Below, piece after piece: positions 45,532 through 55,878 of a DNA stretch of 64,000 nt; positions within the stretch are counted from its first letter, which is position 1; the number at the start of each line of letters is the position of its first letter. The stretch is from Sva-07 sp963743825 (GTDB lineage: Bacteria; Actinomycetota; Acidimicrobiia; Acidimicrobiales; Ilumatobacteraceae): NCBI GenBank assembly GCA_963743825.1, contig CAVURC010000002.1, forward strand, positions 85,245 through 149,244. Direction: 5' to 3'. A model generated the notes under the pieces. It did not search any database. It saw only the letters and a list, made by a program, of their open reading frames with translations, and had not been told where the DNA came from. A program made the position numbers and the translations under genes.

Positions 45532-47905
45532 GTGTTTGCAAGCATCGTCGCCGCCGAAGGTGGCTATCAGGAGTTCGTGCTCGGGGGCGGTGAGATGACC
45601 GTGCTGTTGCTGTCGGTCGTCGCTGCGCTCACGGCGATCGCGGTCGGATTCCAGCTGATGCGCGGCGTGCTCGCCGCCGACCAGGGAACTCCGAAGATGA
45701 TCGAGATCGCGCTCGCGATCCAGGTCGGCGCCGCCGCCTACCTCCGCCGACAGTTCAAGACCATCGCCGTGATCATGATTCCGGTCGCGGCGATCGTGTT
45801 CCTGACCTCGACCGAGGTGCTCGAAGCCGGACGGCGAGTCGTCGCCCTGACGTGGGCGCAGTCCGGCACGTTCCGCACACTGGCGTTCGTCGCCGGTGCA
45901 TTCCTCTCCGCGCTCACCGGCTTCATCGGGATGACCCTGGCCACCCGCGGCAACGTCCGCACGGCCGCAGCAGCCAAGTCCGGCTCGCTTCCCGCTGCGC
46001 TCAAGGTCGCATTCCGCACCGGCGGTGTCGCCGGCATGTTCACCGTGGGCCTCGGCCTGCTCGGCGCCACGGTCATCATCCTGCTGTTCCAGAACACCAG
46101 CTCGGCCATCCTGGTCGGCTTCGGCTTCGGTGGCTCGCTGATCGCCCTGTTCCTGCGAGTCGGCGGCGGCATCTTCACCAAGGCCGCCGACGTCGGCGCC
46201 GACCTCGTCGGCAAGGTCGAAGCGGGCATCCCCGAAGACGACCCCCGCAACCCGGCCACGATCGCCGACAACGTGGGCGACAACGTCGGCGACTGCGCCG
46301 GCATGGCGGCCGACCTGTTCGAGTCGTACGAGGTCACCCTGGTCGCCTCGATCATCCTCGGCGTGCCGGCATTCGCCGCCATCGGCGCCAACCCGGCACT
46401 CGGCCTGGTCTTCCCGGTCGCTGCTCGTGCAGTCGGCGTGGTCGCGTCCATCGCCGGCGTGTACGCCGTGCGGGCCAAGGAGGGCGAGACGAACGCCCTG
46501 AAGCCCATCAACCGAGGGTTCCTCACGGCCGGCATCATCACCGTCATCGGCACCGCGCTGGTCGCGCTCCTCTACGTCGGCAACGACAACGACAACGAGG
46601 GCTGGAAGTGCTTCGGCGCCGTCGTCATCGGTCTGGTCCTGGCGCAGGTGGTGAGCCGGCTCACCGAGTACTTCACCGGTACCGAGTACGGGCCGGTGCA
46701 GGAGATCGCCGCAGCAACCAGAACCGGTCCCGCCACGACCGTGCTGTCCGGTACGGCGTCGGGCATGGAGTCGTCGGTGTACGCCATCATCGCCATCGCC
46801 ATCGCCATCGGCACGGCCCTGGCGCTCGGCGGCGGCAACCTGCAGTTCTCCTTCTACCTCGTCGCGCTCACCGGCATGGGCATGCTCGCCACGACCGGTG
46901 TGATCGTGTCGGAGGACACCTTCGGTCCGGTCGCCGACAACGCAGCAGGCATCGCTGAGATGTCGGGCGAGTTCGAGGGTGAGGCCGAGAAGATCATGGT
47001 GAGCCTCGACGCCGTGGGCAACACCACCAAGGCCGTCACGAAGGGCTTCGCCATCGGCTCCGCGGTCATCGCCGCTGTCGCCATCTTCGCCAGCTACATC
47101 GAGACCGCAGCCAACGAGACGCTGTCGGCCGAAGTGATCGACGAGCTTGAACCAGACGGCTCGCGGCGTGTTCGACACCATCCCGATCAACGTCGCCGAC
47201 CCGAAGGTGTTCATCGGCCTGCTGATCGGTGGCTCGGTGAGCTTCCTGTTCTCGGCGCTCGCCATCCGGGCGGTCTCGCGCACCGCGGGCGTGGTCGTCC
47301 AGGAAGTGCGCAACCAGTTCGCCGACGGCAAGATCATGTCGGGCGAGCGTCTCCCCGACTACGGCCCGGTCATCGACATCTGCACCAAGGCGTCGCTGCG
47401 TGAGCTCGCGACGCCGGCACTGTTGGCCGTGCTCACCCCGGTGATCATCGGGTTCGGCATCGGCTACACCGCCCTCGGTGCGTTCCTCGCGGCCGTCATC
47501 CTCACCGGCCAGCTGATGGCCAACTACCTGTCGAATGCGGGTGGTGCGTGGGACAACGCGAAGAAGTACATCGAGGACGGCCACGAAGGTGGCAAGGGTT
47601 CCGAGTCGCACAAGGCGGCCGTGATCGGCGACACCGTGGGTGACCCGTTCAAGGACACCGCCGGGCCGGCGCTCAACCCGCTGATCAAGGTGATGAACCT
47701 CGTGTCGCTGCTGATCCTCCCGGCGATCATCGCCCTGTCGAACATCGACGACGAGAACCCGATCGTGTCGAGCCCGAAGCCGGCCGGTCTGGCGATTGCC
47801 GGGGTGTCGCTCGTGGTGCTCATCGGCGCGGTGGCCTACTCCAAGCGCTCCGCCGATGTGGTGCTCGAGCCCACCGTGTCGGACCCGGAACTCGCTTCCC
47901 ACTGA
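45532..47905 (+). CDS. hppA: Membrane-bound H+-translocating pyrophosphatase (one frameshift)
   Basis: About 790 residues with some 16 TM helices, hydrolysing pyrophosphate to pump protons. Signatures are DVGADLVGKVEAGIPEDDPRNPATIADNVGDNVGDCAGMAADLFESYEVT, EFEGEAEKIMVSLDAVGNTTKAVTKGFAIGSA and, after the frame change near 47150, LANYLSNAGGAWDNAKKYIEDGHEGGKGSESHKAAVIGDTVGDPFKDTAGPALNPLIKVMNLVS. Lysine in GNTTKA is the residue that marks K+-independent proton pumps, whereas K+-dependent ones have alanine. GTG at 45532 has AGGGAG upstream; ATG at 45595 is the alternative. Confidence 0.95.
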
Positions 47906-47926
47906 TCGTCGGCTCTCATCGCAACG

Positions 47927-47963
47927 CGTGAACAGTTGCGCGACTCGTCGCAAACGGTTCACG
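47927..47963. repeat. Hairpin between hppA and a convergent aminotransferase gene
   Basis: CGTGAAC (47927-47933) pairs with GTTCACG (47957-47963), and TTGCG (47936-47940) with CGCAA (47949-47953). It lies 21 bp after the hppA stop. CGTGAAC and GTTCACGAG recall the arms of the 28877/30337 palindromes, so it may be a diverged relative. Confidence 0.6.
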
Positions 47964-49312
47964 AGAGGCGGGTCAGGATGGGCGGTGTCGGCGACGCTGA
48001 GCGCGGCGTCGAGGATGGCGAGGCCATCGCGCACGAGGTCGTCGGGGCTGTTGCACGGCGGCACGACGTGGATGCGGTTGGCTGCCGACAGCGGCCACAT
48101 CCCGTTCGCCTTGCAGTCGGCGACGACTGCGGCGACCGTGGCCGGTGCCGCCGGCTCGCGCGTCGCCTGATCGGCGACGAGCTCGACCGCCCAGAACACG
48201 CCGAGCCCGCGGACCTCTCCGACGCTCGGATGACGTTCGGCGATGTCGCGCAGCGCGGGGCCGATGATGTCGTCGCCGAGGTGACGGGCCTGTGCGAGCA
48301 CACCTTCCTCCTCGAAGATGCCGATGCTCGCCACAGCCGACGAGCACGCCAGCGGATGCCCTGAGTACGTGAGCCCGCCCGGGAACACCCGCGTGTCGTA
48401 CGCGTGGGCGATGTCGGAGGAGATCACCACGCCGCCGAGCGGGAGGTAACCGGAGTTCACGCCCTTGGCGAAGGCGATCAGATCGGGTTGCGCGTCCCAG
48501 TTCTGCCAGGCGAACCACTGGCCGGTGCGACCGAATCCGGCCATCACCTCATCGGCGATCCAGACGATGCCGAACTCGTCGCACAGCGCCCGCAGCCCCT
48601 CGAGGTAGCCGGGCGGGGGGACCAGGATCCCGTTGGTGCCGACCACCGACTCGAGGACGATGGCAGCGATCTTGTTCGGCCCCTCGACGAGGATGGTCTC
48701 TCGCAGGTGGGCCAGTGCCCGCTCGGTCTCCTGTTCGGGCGACTCCGAGTAGAACGCCGAACGGTACGGGTACGGCCCCCAGAACTTCACGAGTCCCGGC
48801 ACCGACGGTTCGTTCTCCAGGCGCCGCGGTTCGCCGGTCAGCCCGACCGTGAGGGCCGTGCCGCCGTGGTAGCTGCGATAGGCCGACAGCACCTTCATCC
48901 GGCCCGTGTAGCCCTTGGCCAGGCGGACCGCGTTCTCGACGGCCTCGGCGCCGGCGTTCGTGAAGAACACCTTCTCGAAGTGTCCGCCGGCCCCGTCGCG
49001 GTTGGCCTTCTCGACGATCAGTCGGGCGGCCTCGCTGCGCTGGTCGTTGGCGAACGGCGGGGCCACCATGCACAGCGTGTCGGCCTGGTCCTTGATCGCC
49101 TGGATCATCTTCGGGTGCTGATGCCCGAGGTTCATGTTGACGAGCATGCTCGTGAAGTCGATCCAGGTCGTGCCGTGCTCGTCCCAGAACTTGGAGCCCA
49201 GTGCACCGGCGATCACGGTCGGGTCGAGCGCGCCCTGCGCCGACCACGAGTGGAACACGCGGGCGCGATCGTTGGCGTAGGCGTCACCGAGAAGTGCGCG
49301 ACGGGGGAGCAT
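47959..49312 (-). CDS. Class III aminotransferase (3' end uncertain)
   Basis: About 450 residues. Class III PLP fold: YANDRARVFHSWSAQGALDPTVIAGALGSKFWDEHGTTWIDFTSMLVNMNLGHQHPKMIQAI, FFTNAGAEAVENAVRLAKGYTGRMKVLSAYRSYHGGTALTVGLTGEPRR, IAAIVLESVVGTNGILVPPPGYLEGLRALCDEFGIVWIADEVMAGFGRTGQWFAWQNWDAQPDLIAFAKGVNSGYLPLGGVVIS, with the PLP lysine in AFAKG. Relatives include omega-amino acid:pyruvate aminotransferases. The open frame runs far antisense into hppA, so the true stop is probably near 47959, in another frame, after a late indel. It may supply beta-alanine transamination for the pyrimidine operon (inference). Confidence 0.83.
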
Positions 49313-49371
49313 CGAGTTGAGTCATGGTTGCGATCGTACGACAAGGTCCGGATCGGGTCTACGTTTGACAC

Positions 49372-50065
49372 ATGGCAGAGATCGTCGAGTTTCCAAGCAA
49401 CGGTTCGAACGCGTCGGGCTACCTGGCGCTGCCCGAGCGGCGGCAGCGGACCGGGCGTGATCGTCGTCCAGGAGTGGTGGGGTCTGGATTCGGGCATCAA
49501 GGAGATGGCCGACCGCCTCGCCGAGGCCGGCTTCGTCGCGCTGGCGCCCGATCTGTACCACGGCGATCTCGCCGGCCACACCGAGATGGACCGCGCCGCC
49601 GAGTTGATGAACTCGATGCCGCCCGATCGTGCGGGACGCGACATGAGCGGCGCCGTCGACTTCCTCGCCGACCACGACGCCACCACCGGTGACGGCATCG
49701 GCGTCGTCGGGTTCTGCATGGGCGGCATGCTGACGTTCATCCTCGCCGCGCTGCGCCCCGACAAGGTCAAGGCCGCCGTGCCGTTCTACGGCTTCCCGCA
49801 GGGCGACAGCCAGCCCGACTACTCCAAGATCGAGGCGGCGATCCAGGGCCACATGGCCGAGCACGACGACTTCTTCCCCCCGTCGGCGGCGATGCACCTC
49901 CAGGAGGAACTGAGTGCGCTGGGCAAGGACGTGTCGATCACGGTGCACCTCGGCACCGGCCACGCGTTCATGGCTCCGCACAACGCGCTCGGCACCCAGG
50001 ACGAGGCCAAGGTCGCCGAGATCTGGCCGCAGGTGACCGCCTTCCTGCACGACAAGCTCGGCTGA
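49372..50065 (+). CDS. Dienelactone hydrolase family protein (one frameshift)
   Basis: About 230 residues. The start MAEIVEFPSNGSNASGYLALPE is in one frame; the rest continues in another after an extra C near 49438, as GGSGPGVIVVQEWWGLDSGIKEMADRLAEAGFVALAPDLYHG. The nucleophile is the cysteine in VVGFCMGGMLTF, the acid is probably in the DDFFPPSAA region and the His is in LGTGHAFMA, which together form the dienelactone hydrolase triad. These enzymes open lactone rings in aromatic breakdown, or hydrolyse other esters. TACGTT lies 6 nt before the ATG. Confidence 0.85.
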
Positions 50066-50077
50066 GCGGCGTCACCG

Positions 50078-50829
50078 ATGCGTCGATTCGATGCGGTCCT
50101 GTTCGACGCGGGCGGCGTGCTGGTGCTGCCCGACCCGACGGTGATCGGGCCGCTGCTCGCGACGTACGGCGGTCGACCGACGTCGATCGCCCATCGTCGA
50201 GCCCACTACGCCGCGATGAAGGCGAAGTCCGACGCCAACGAGCCCGAGGGATCGTGGCAGTCCGTACGACGACGCGTACGTCGCACCGGTCGGCGTCGAC
50301 GCCGCCGACCGGACCGAGGCGTCGTTCGTGCTCGGCCGCACCCGCACGGCGTGGCTGTGGCGGTGGATGATCCCCGAGACCGAGTGCCGCGCTCGACGCG
50401 TTGGCGGCCGCGGGCGTGCCGCTCGGCGTCGTGTCGAACGCCAGCGGCCAGATCGAGGCGGTGCTCGTCCGCGAGGTCTGCCAGGTCGGCCCGGGCGACC
50501 ACGTCGAGATGCGCTGCATCGTCGACAGCCACGTCGTCGGCGTCGCCAAGCCCGATCCGGCGATCTTCGATCACGCGCTCGCGCACTTCGCCGAGTTCGA
50601 TCGTTCGCGGATCGCGTACGTCGGCGACTCGGTGACGATGGACATCGCCGCGTCGTCGGCGGCCGGCCTGCATCCGATCCTGCTCGACCCCTACGACGAC
50701 CACGCCGACGCCGACTTCGAGCGCATCCGCTCGGTCGCCGACCTCGCCGCCGAGTTCGCTCTGATCGCGACCGTGGCCGCGACGTCATTACGACCGGTCG
50801 CCACGGTCGACGACTCGTCGGGGTCATGA
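50078..50829 (+). CDS. HAD superfamily hydrolase (two frameshifts)
   Basis: About 250 residues. The N-terminal frame gives RFDAVLFDAGGVLVLPDPTVIGPLL, HAD motif I with the usual acid pair replaced as D-A-G-G. A middle segment in a second frame has YVAPVGVDAADRTEASFVLGRTRTAWLWRW. The third segment contains LGVVSNASG (motif II Ser/Asn), GVAKPDPAIFDHAL (motif III Lys) and IAYVGDSVTMDIAASSAAGLHPILLDPY (motif IV Asp). Probably a phosphatase or phosphonatase-type enzyme. It starts 12 bp after the dienelactone hydrolase gene. The stop codon sits in a GGGGTCATGACCCC palindrome. Confidence 0.8.
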
Positions 50830-50833
50830 CCCC
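50820..50833. repeat. 14-bp perfect palindrome over the HAD gene's stop codon
   Basis: GGGGTCATGACCCC; the stop codon TGA occupies 50827-50829. It lies 10 bp from the convergent acyl-CoA dehydrogenase stop. The outer GGGGTCA...TGACCCC resembles the core of the REPIN-like elements. Confidence 0.7.
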
Positions 50834-50843
50834 TGGTGAAGGA

Positions 50844-52474
50844 TCAGGTCGTGGTGGAGATGAGTTGGCGGGCGATGACCTTGAGGCACAGGGTCTCGTC
50901 GGCGCCCTCGAAGATCGACAGCACGCGGGCGTCGACGAAGAGGCGGCTCACCGGGAACTCCTCGGCGTAGCCCATGCCGCCGTGGATCTGCATCGCCTCG
51001 CGGCTGACCCACTCGGCGGCCTTGCACACGTAGGCCTTGACCATCGAGGCCTCCATCGCTCCCTCGCCCTTGGCCATCAGCGTGGCGACGGCGTAGGAGA
51101 ACTGGCGACCGGCCTGGGTGAGCACGGCCATGCGGCCGAGCTTGGCGCGGGTGAGCTGGTAGTCGATGATCGTTCTCGCCGAACACCTTGCGGTTCTCGG
51201 CGTAGTCGAGCGCCGCCTCGTAGGCAGCCTGCATCACGCCCGACGGCGCGCGCCGCGGTCTGCAGTCGGCCGTTCTCGAAGCCGGCCATCTGGTAGTAGA
51301 AGCCCTTCCCGAGGCCGTCCTCACCACCGACCTGGTTCTCGGCCGGCACCCACCAGTTCTCGAGGGCGATCTCGTAGGAGTGCATGCCGCGATAGCCGAT
51401 GGTGTCGATCGGGCGGCCCTCCATCTTGCCGACCCGCTCGACGCCGTCGACGACCGGGCCCGGCTGCGTGAACTGGAAGCCGTGGCTGTCGCCGCGCGGC
51501 TTGGGCACGATGAACAGCGTGAGGCCGCGGTGGGTCTTGGTGCGGTCGGGGTCGGTGCGGGCGAGCAGCGTCAGCGCGTCGGCGCGGGCACCGAACGTGC
51601 ACCACGTCTTCACGCCGTTGATGACCCAGCCCGCCTCACCGTCGGGTCCGAGCGCCGGGGTGGCGGTGACCTTGATGCCGGCGACATCGCTGCCGTAGTC
51701 GGGCTCGGTGACGGCCACGGCGGGCATCACCTCGGCGGTGGCGAGCAGCGGCAGCCAGTGCTGCTTCTGCTCCTCGGTGCCGCCCTTCACGAGCGCCCGG
51801 GTGAGGATCTCGGGCCGGGTGATCAGCGATCCGCCGATGCCGAGGCTCGCCTTCGACAGTTCCTCGGTCGCTGCCACCATGGCGATGTACTCCGAGTCGC
51901 CGCCCTCGCTGTAGCCGCCGTACTCGGCGGGCACGCTGAGGCCGAACGCTCCCAGCTCGGCGAGCCCGGTGACGATCTCCTCGGGCACGTCGCCGTTCGT
52001 GCGGTGCACGTGCTCGGCATGCGGCGCGATGACGTTGGCGGCGAATGCTCCGAACGTGTCGGCCACCATCTCCATGTCGCCGTCGAGGTGGCGCGGGCCG
52101 GGCTGGTCGGCGAGCGAGGCGAGGAACTCGGGATCGCGGAACTGCGAGATGAACGCGTGGGCGTTGGCGAGCGCGTCACGTTCGACGCCCCACGCCTGCT
52201 CGCGTCCGAGCAGCTTCGACGCCAGCTCGTGGAGCATGTCGGCGGCGAACGCGCAGGTGATCTTCGCCTCGAGGTCACCCTTGGCCCCGTAGTCGAGCAG
52301 CGAACGAGCCGTCGCCACACCGGAGGCTGCGTGTGCGAGGTCGTAGGCGAGTACCTGGTGAACGTCGGGTCCACCGGTGGCAGCGAGGTGCCGCACGGCC
52401 TTGCCGACGACGCGGTCGGCGAGATCGATGGCGTCGGCGGCAGCGGGAAGATCGGGAGCGGCGATCGCAGTCAT
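50844..52474 (-). CDS. Acyl-CoA dehydrogenase family protein (two frameshifts)
   Basis: About 540 residues. An N-terminal all-helical extension (residues about 1-130) precedes the dehydrogenase domains: DTFGAFAANVIAPHAEHVHRTNGDVPEEIVTGLAELGAFGLSVPAEYGG, AVAVTEPDYGSDVAGIKVTATP, WVINGVKTWCTFGARADALTLLARTDP, ALENWWVPAENQVGGEDGLGKGFYYQMAGFENGRLQTAAR. After shifts near 51245 and 51175 the end reads SREAMQIHGGMGYAEEFPVSRLFVDARVLSIFEGADETLCLKVIARQL. It oxidises an acyl-CoA at C2-C3. The upstream region carries a TetR-like palindrome overlapping a -10-like AACTTA complement. Confidence 0.87.
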
Positions 52475-52484
52475 GCCAAGAACT

Positions 52485-52496
52485 TACCGGTCGGTA
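52485..52496. promoter_or_regulatory. TetR-like operator upstream of the acyl-CoA dehydrogenase gene
   Basis: TACCG-GT-CGGTA is a palindrome with 5-bp arms and a 2-bp centre. It begins 10 bp before the gene's ATG (minus strand) and overlaps a putative -10 hexamer (TAAGTT on the minus strand, 52481-52486). Sites of this form are usual for actinobacterial TetR-family repressors of acyl-CoA genes. No TetR gene is adjacent. Confidence 0.45.
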
Positions 52497-52572
52497 CCGG
52501 ACGCGGCCATTTGAGCCGCAACCGTCACGTCCGGCCCGGCACCGTGTGACGGATTGCTGCCACGATGGAGCG

Positions 52573-53142
52573 ATGGCTGCGCTGTGTGTGTTCTGTGGTT
52601 CGAGTTCGGGGAGCGATCCCCGTCACGTCGAAACGGCGCGATCGCTGGGAGGGTCGCTGGCCGCCGAGGGACACACACTCGTGTACGGCGGGGGCCACGT
52701 CGGTCTGATGGGCGCGGTCGCCGACGCGGCACTCGTTGCAGGTGGCGACGTCATCGGGGTGATGACCGAGCAACTCGTCGCCGCGGAGGTCGCCCATCTC
52801 GGGCTCACCCGGCTGGAGGTGGTGCCGAGCATGCACGAACGCAAAGCCCGGATGGCCGAGCTGTCCGACGGCGTGATCGTGCTGCCCGGCGGTTTCGGCA
52901 CGCTCGACGAGGCCTTCGAGATCATCACCTGGAACCAGCTCGGCCTCGTCGCCGTCCCCGTCGTCTTCCTCGATGTCGTCGGGTACTTCGCGGCGCTCTT
53001 CGAGTTCATCGAACGCAGCGTCGCGGCCGGTTTCGTGAGCGACGGTCACGCACGGTCGGTGCTGCGTGCCGACTCGGTGGCCGAGACGCTCCGGCTCGCC
53101 ACGTCGGCGCCGGCCGCGTTCGCGCCGAAATGGTTGGGCTGA
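52573..53142 (+). CDS. LOG family protein (cytokinin riboside 5'-monophosphate phosphoribohydrolase-like)
   Basis: 189 residues, Rossmann-like LOG/TIGR00730 protein. MAALCVFCGSSSGSDPRHVETARSLGGSLAAEGHTLVYGGGHVGLMGAVADAAL and the active-site PGGFGTLDEAFEIITWNQLGLVAVPVVFLDVVGYFAAL are both intact (PGGxGTxxE). LOG enzymes cleave N6-modified AMP or AMP to the base and ribose 5-phosphate. In bacteria without plants the physiological substrate is often uncertain. Confidence 0.92.
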   Translation: MAALCVFCGSSSGSDPRHVETARSLGGSLAAEGHTLVYGGGHVGLMGAVADAALVAGGDVIGVMTEQLVAAEVAHLGLTRLEVVPSMHERKARMAELSDGVIVLPGGFGTLDEAFEIITWNQLGLVAVPVVFLDVVGYFAALFEFIERSVAAGFVSDGHARSVLRADSVAETLRLATSAPAAFAPKWLG

Positions 53143-53156
53143 GCGGTCCAGCTGAC

Positions 53157-53552
53157 TCAGACGCAGGGACTGCCCGGCGCGGGCACGATGGCTCCGTCGG
53201 CGGTGATCTCGAAGCGCGCGCTGGGTTCGGTCAGGAGCTGCGCCTCGACCAGCGCATCCTGATTCGCAGGGAGCGACCCGTTGAGCGCGAGATACAGCTC
53301 CGACGCGTCGGCGAGTGTGCGGTGATCGAGGTCGCACGCCGCGGCGTCGGCCCCGGCGAGCCCTTCGACGGCAACCTCGACGGCGTCGCCGATGCTGCCG
53401 ACCCGTGCCGGCGGTGACGTGGTCACGGCCGCCGCTTGCACCCCGCCGATCGTCTCGTCGGTTGCTGCGCTGTCGTCGGTCGACGATGATCCGCAGGCAC
53501 TGACCAGCGCCGCGGCAGCGACGACCGCAAGGAGAACCCGCCGAACGAACAT
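53157..53552 (-). CDS. Small lipoprotein with pseudopilin-like C-terminal segment
   Basis: 131 residues. Lipoprotein signal VVAAAALVSACGSSS. The C-terminal ACDLDHRTLADASELYLALNGSLPANQDALVEAQLLTEPSARFEITADGAIVPAPGSPC resembles the small helix-loop element found in type II/IV pseudopilin-associated actinobacterial proteins (a D-x-R-TL helix, then LNG-x-P, then a 'L....LL' helix). No pilus genes are adjacent, so the function is unknown. It converges on the LOG gene, with CTGAG/CTCAG arms around the two stops. Confidence 0.6.
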   Translation of the reverse strand: MFVRRVLLAVVAAAALVSACGSSSTDDSAATDETIGGVQAAAVTTSPPARVGSIGDAVEVAVEGLAGADAAACDLDHRTLADASELYLALNGSLPANQDALVEAQLLTEPSARFEITADGAIVPAPGSPCV

Positions 53553-53621
53553 GCTTGTTCATCGGCTGCTGGAGGTGCGTCCTGAAGCAGTTCTTCTCGG
53601 GGGCACGGATAGTTTCGGATC

Positions 53622-55368
53622 GTGCGTGGACGTTCGATCGTGGCGATTGCAGTTGCCGCGCTCGTCGTGGTCTCGTGCTCCACGTCGTCGGGGGTCTCGA
53701 CCCTGGAGGCCAACGAGATCTCGGTGATCGAGCCCGACCCGTCCGTACCGGTCGAGCCCGGAACCGGCTCGATCGAGTGGGGGCCGTGCGTCGACGCCCA
53801 GGCGGCGTCCGTCGACGTCGAGTGCGGATCGATCACCGTGCCGCTCGACTACGACGCTCCTGACGGCCGCCTGATCGACATCGCCGTCGCCAGGGTGCCG
53901 ACCGTGTACGACGACGAGCGGATCGGTTCGCTGGTGCTCAATCCGGGTGGGCCGGGAGCGTCGGGCATCGACTTCCTGCAGACGGTGGCGCTGGTCATGC
54001 CCGAGGAGATCTCTCGACGGTTCGACCTCGTGTCGTTCGACCCGCGTGGCGTCGGAGCGAGCACGGCCGTCGAGTGCGACAACGCCTTCGACGACGACAT
54101 CACGCTGCTCGACGAGGGCGACGATGCCGGTTGGGACGCCCTCGTCGCCGAGGCCGAGGGGCAGGCCTCGACGTGCACCTCCGACACGATCGAGATCGGG
54201 TCGTGGCTCGGAACGAACAACGCGGCACGCGATCTCGACGAGATCCGCGACGCGGTCGGCGACGATCGACTGAGCTACGTCGGGTTCTCGTACGGCACCC
54301 GACTCGGTGCCACCTACGCCGAGCTGTTCCCCGACAGGGTCCGAGCGTTGGTGCTCGACGGAGCGGTCAAGCCGATCGACGACTTCACCGAACTCGATGC
54401 CGAACAGGCCGCGAGTCTCGACCGGGCGTTCGAGCAGTTCGCGCAAGCGTGTGATGCCGACGCCGACTGCGACCTTGCGGCGGTCGGCCCGACGCTCGAG
54501 GTGTACTCGTCGCTCGTTTCGTCGATCGCCGAGCAAGGGAGCATCCCGACGGACGAACCCGATCGCGTCGTGACCCCGGGTGAACTGCAACTCTCCGTGA
54601 TCGCCGCGTTGTACTCCACGCAGCTGTGGCCGGTGCTCGCACAGGGGATGTACGACGCCTCGGTCGACAACGATGCGACGCTGCTGCAGGTCCTCGTCGA
54701 CAGCTATCTGGGTCGTCAGGCAGACGGCAGTTACGACAACAGCCAGGCTGCAGGGTTCACGATCAACTGTGCCGACAACTCCGCCAGGCCACCGACCGAG
54801 GTCGTTCGAGTCGAGTCCGAGGAGATCGCATCGAGCACACGAGTGGTTCGACGACTTCCTGCGGGCGTCGACGGGCTGTATCGGTGGGCCACTTCCGATC
54901 GATCCCCTGATCATCGGCGACGCCGACGGCGCACCGCCGATCCTCGTGATCGGCAACACCGGCGATCCGGCCACCCCGTACGAGTGGTCGGTGGCGATGG
55001 CCGACTCGCTGACGTCGGGTCAGCTCTACACGGTCGACAGCGACGGGCACACTGCGTTCTTGTCGGTGCCGTGCGTGACCCCGGTGGTCGTCGACTATCT
55101 CGTCGACCTGGACATGCCCGCGCCAGGTGCGTCGTGCGTCAACGACGAGGCGTCCGATTCGTTCCCGCCGGCGGGCCAGGGCGAGTTCGACCAGGTGATC
55201 GCCCTGTTCGACTGTCTCCGCGCGAACGGAGCAGACATCCCCGAGGTGACGATCGGCGACCTGCTCGCCGATCCGACCGGCGAGACACTGCTCGAACAGA
55301 TCGATCCGACCGATCCGGCCTTCGTGGCGGCAGCGCTCGCCTGTCAGGACCTGATCGGCGACCTGTAG
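53622..55368 (+). CDS. Exported S33 peptidase-like alpha/beta hydrolase with TAP-like C-terminus (one frameshift)
   Basis: About 580 residues. Lipoprotein signal IAVAALVVVSCSTSS is followed by EWGPC and the S33 core: GSLVLNPGGPGASGIDF (oxyanion region), FDLVSFDPRGVGAST, LSYVGFSYGTRLGATYAELFPDRVRALVLDGAV, with Ser in GFSYGT. After a frame change near 54835 the C-terminal TAP-like domain continues FDDFLRASTGCIGGPL, PPILVIGNTGDPATPYEWSVAMADSL and DSDGHTAFLSVPCVTPVVVDYLVDL, where the Asp and His complete the triad. Relatives are mycolate- or tripeptidyl-peptidases that trim exported peptides. GTG at 53622 has TAGTTT 6 nt upstream. Confidence 0.87.
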
Positions 55369-55472
55369 GGCGGCATCCTCACAGCGGGCACACAGGAATT
55401 CGGGGTTGTCCCCAGGAATCGTCAGGGAATTCACACCCAATCGGCACTGACCTTCCACAGGGCAGGTGGTTC

Positions 55473-55829
55473 ATGATGGCCCCCATGATCACCCGAGCCC
55501 TTCCGACATCCCGTCAGCGGTTGCTGCGTCAGCGCCAACACGGCGCGGTCCTGGCGCAGTCGGATCGTCGTGAACTCGAACGCGCCGGTTGGCGTACGAC
55601 GCTCGACTTCCGCGAGAACAACGTGCGCGGGCGCGACGGTCGGCTCCTCCAGGTCGAGGAGATCTGGCACGCCGAGGCCGAACGTGACCCGACGGGAGCC
55701 CGACCTCGGGGTGTCGACTTCATCCAGGCGACGGCCGAGTCGGTCGACGAGGTGTGGGCGAAACTGCGTCGGCAGGCCGAGGTGGCCGACGTGAAGCGGG
55801 GCGACGTACCCGCTGCGCAGGCAAGTTGA
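55473..55829 (+). CDS. Small hypothetical protein upstream of nrdA
   Basis: 118 residues from ATG 55473 (ATG 55485 also possible), rich in Arg and Gln at the start (RALPTSRQRLLRQRQHGAVLAQSDRRELERAGWRTTLDFRENNVRGRDG), then LLQVEEIWHAEAERD and a helical end (VDEVWAKLRRQAEVADVKRG). It is not recognised. It occupies the same strand and reading direction as nrdA, but about 200 bp and a promoter lie between them. The region upstream of it (55369-55472) holds nothing I can identify. Confidence 0.45.
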   Translation: MMAPMITRALPTSRQRLLRQRQHGAVLAQSDRRELERAGWRTTLDFRENNVRGRDGRLLQVEEIWHAEAERDPTGARPRGVDFIQATAESVDEVWAKLRRQAEVADVKRGDVPAAQAS

Positions 55830-55878
55830 CACTTTCTGCACGTGACGGTTGACACGCGCGTAGTTTCACTGCTGTAAT
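55826..55878 (+). promoter_or_regulatory. nrdAB promoter with duplicated -35 element
   Basis: TTGACA (55849-55854) and TGTAAT (55873-55878) are separated by 18 nt, a strong sigma70-type promoter. The GTTGACAC octamer occurs twice, at 55825 and 55848. The 150-nt leader that follows contains repeated ACGAACA-type units between about 55973 and 56010, and no recognisable riboswitch or NrdR box. Confidence 0.55.

Noticed and set aside
47066..47958. C-terminal extension of the aminotransferase open frame
   Set aside because: It is antisense to hppA and far longer than any class III aminotransferase tail.
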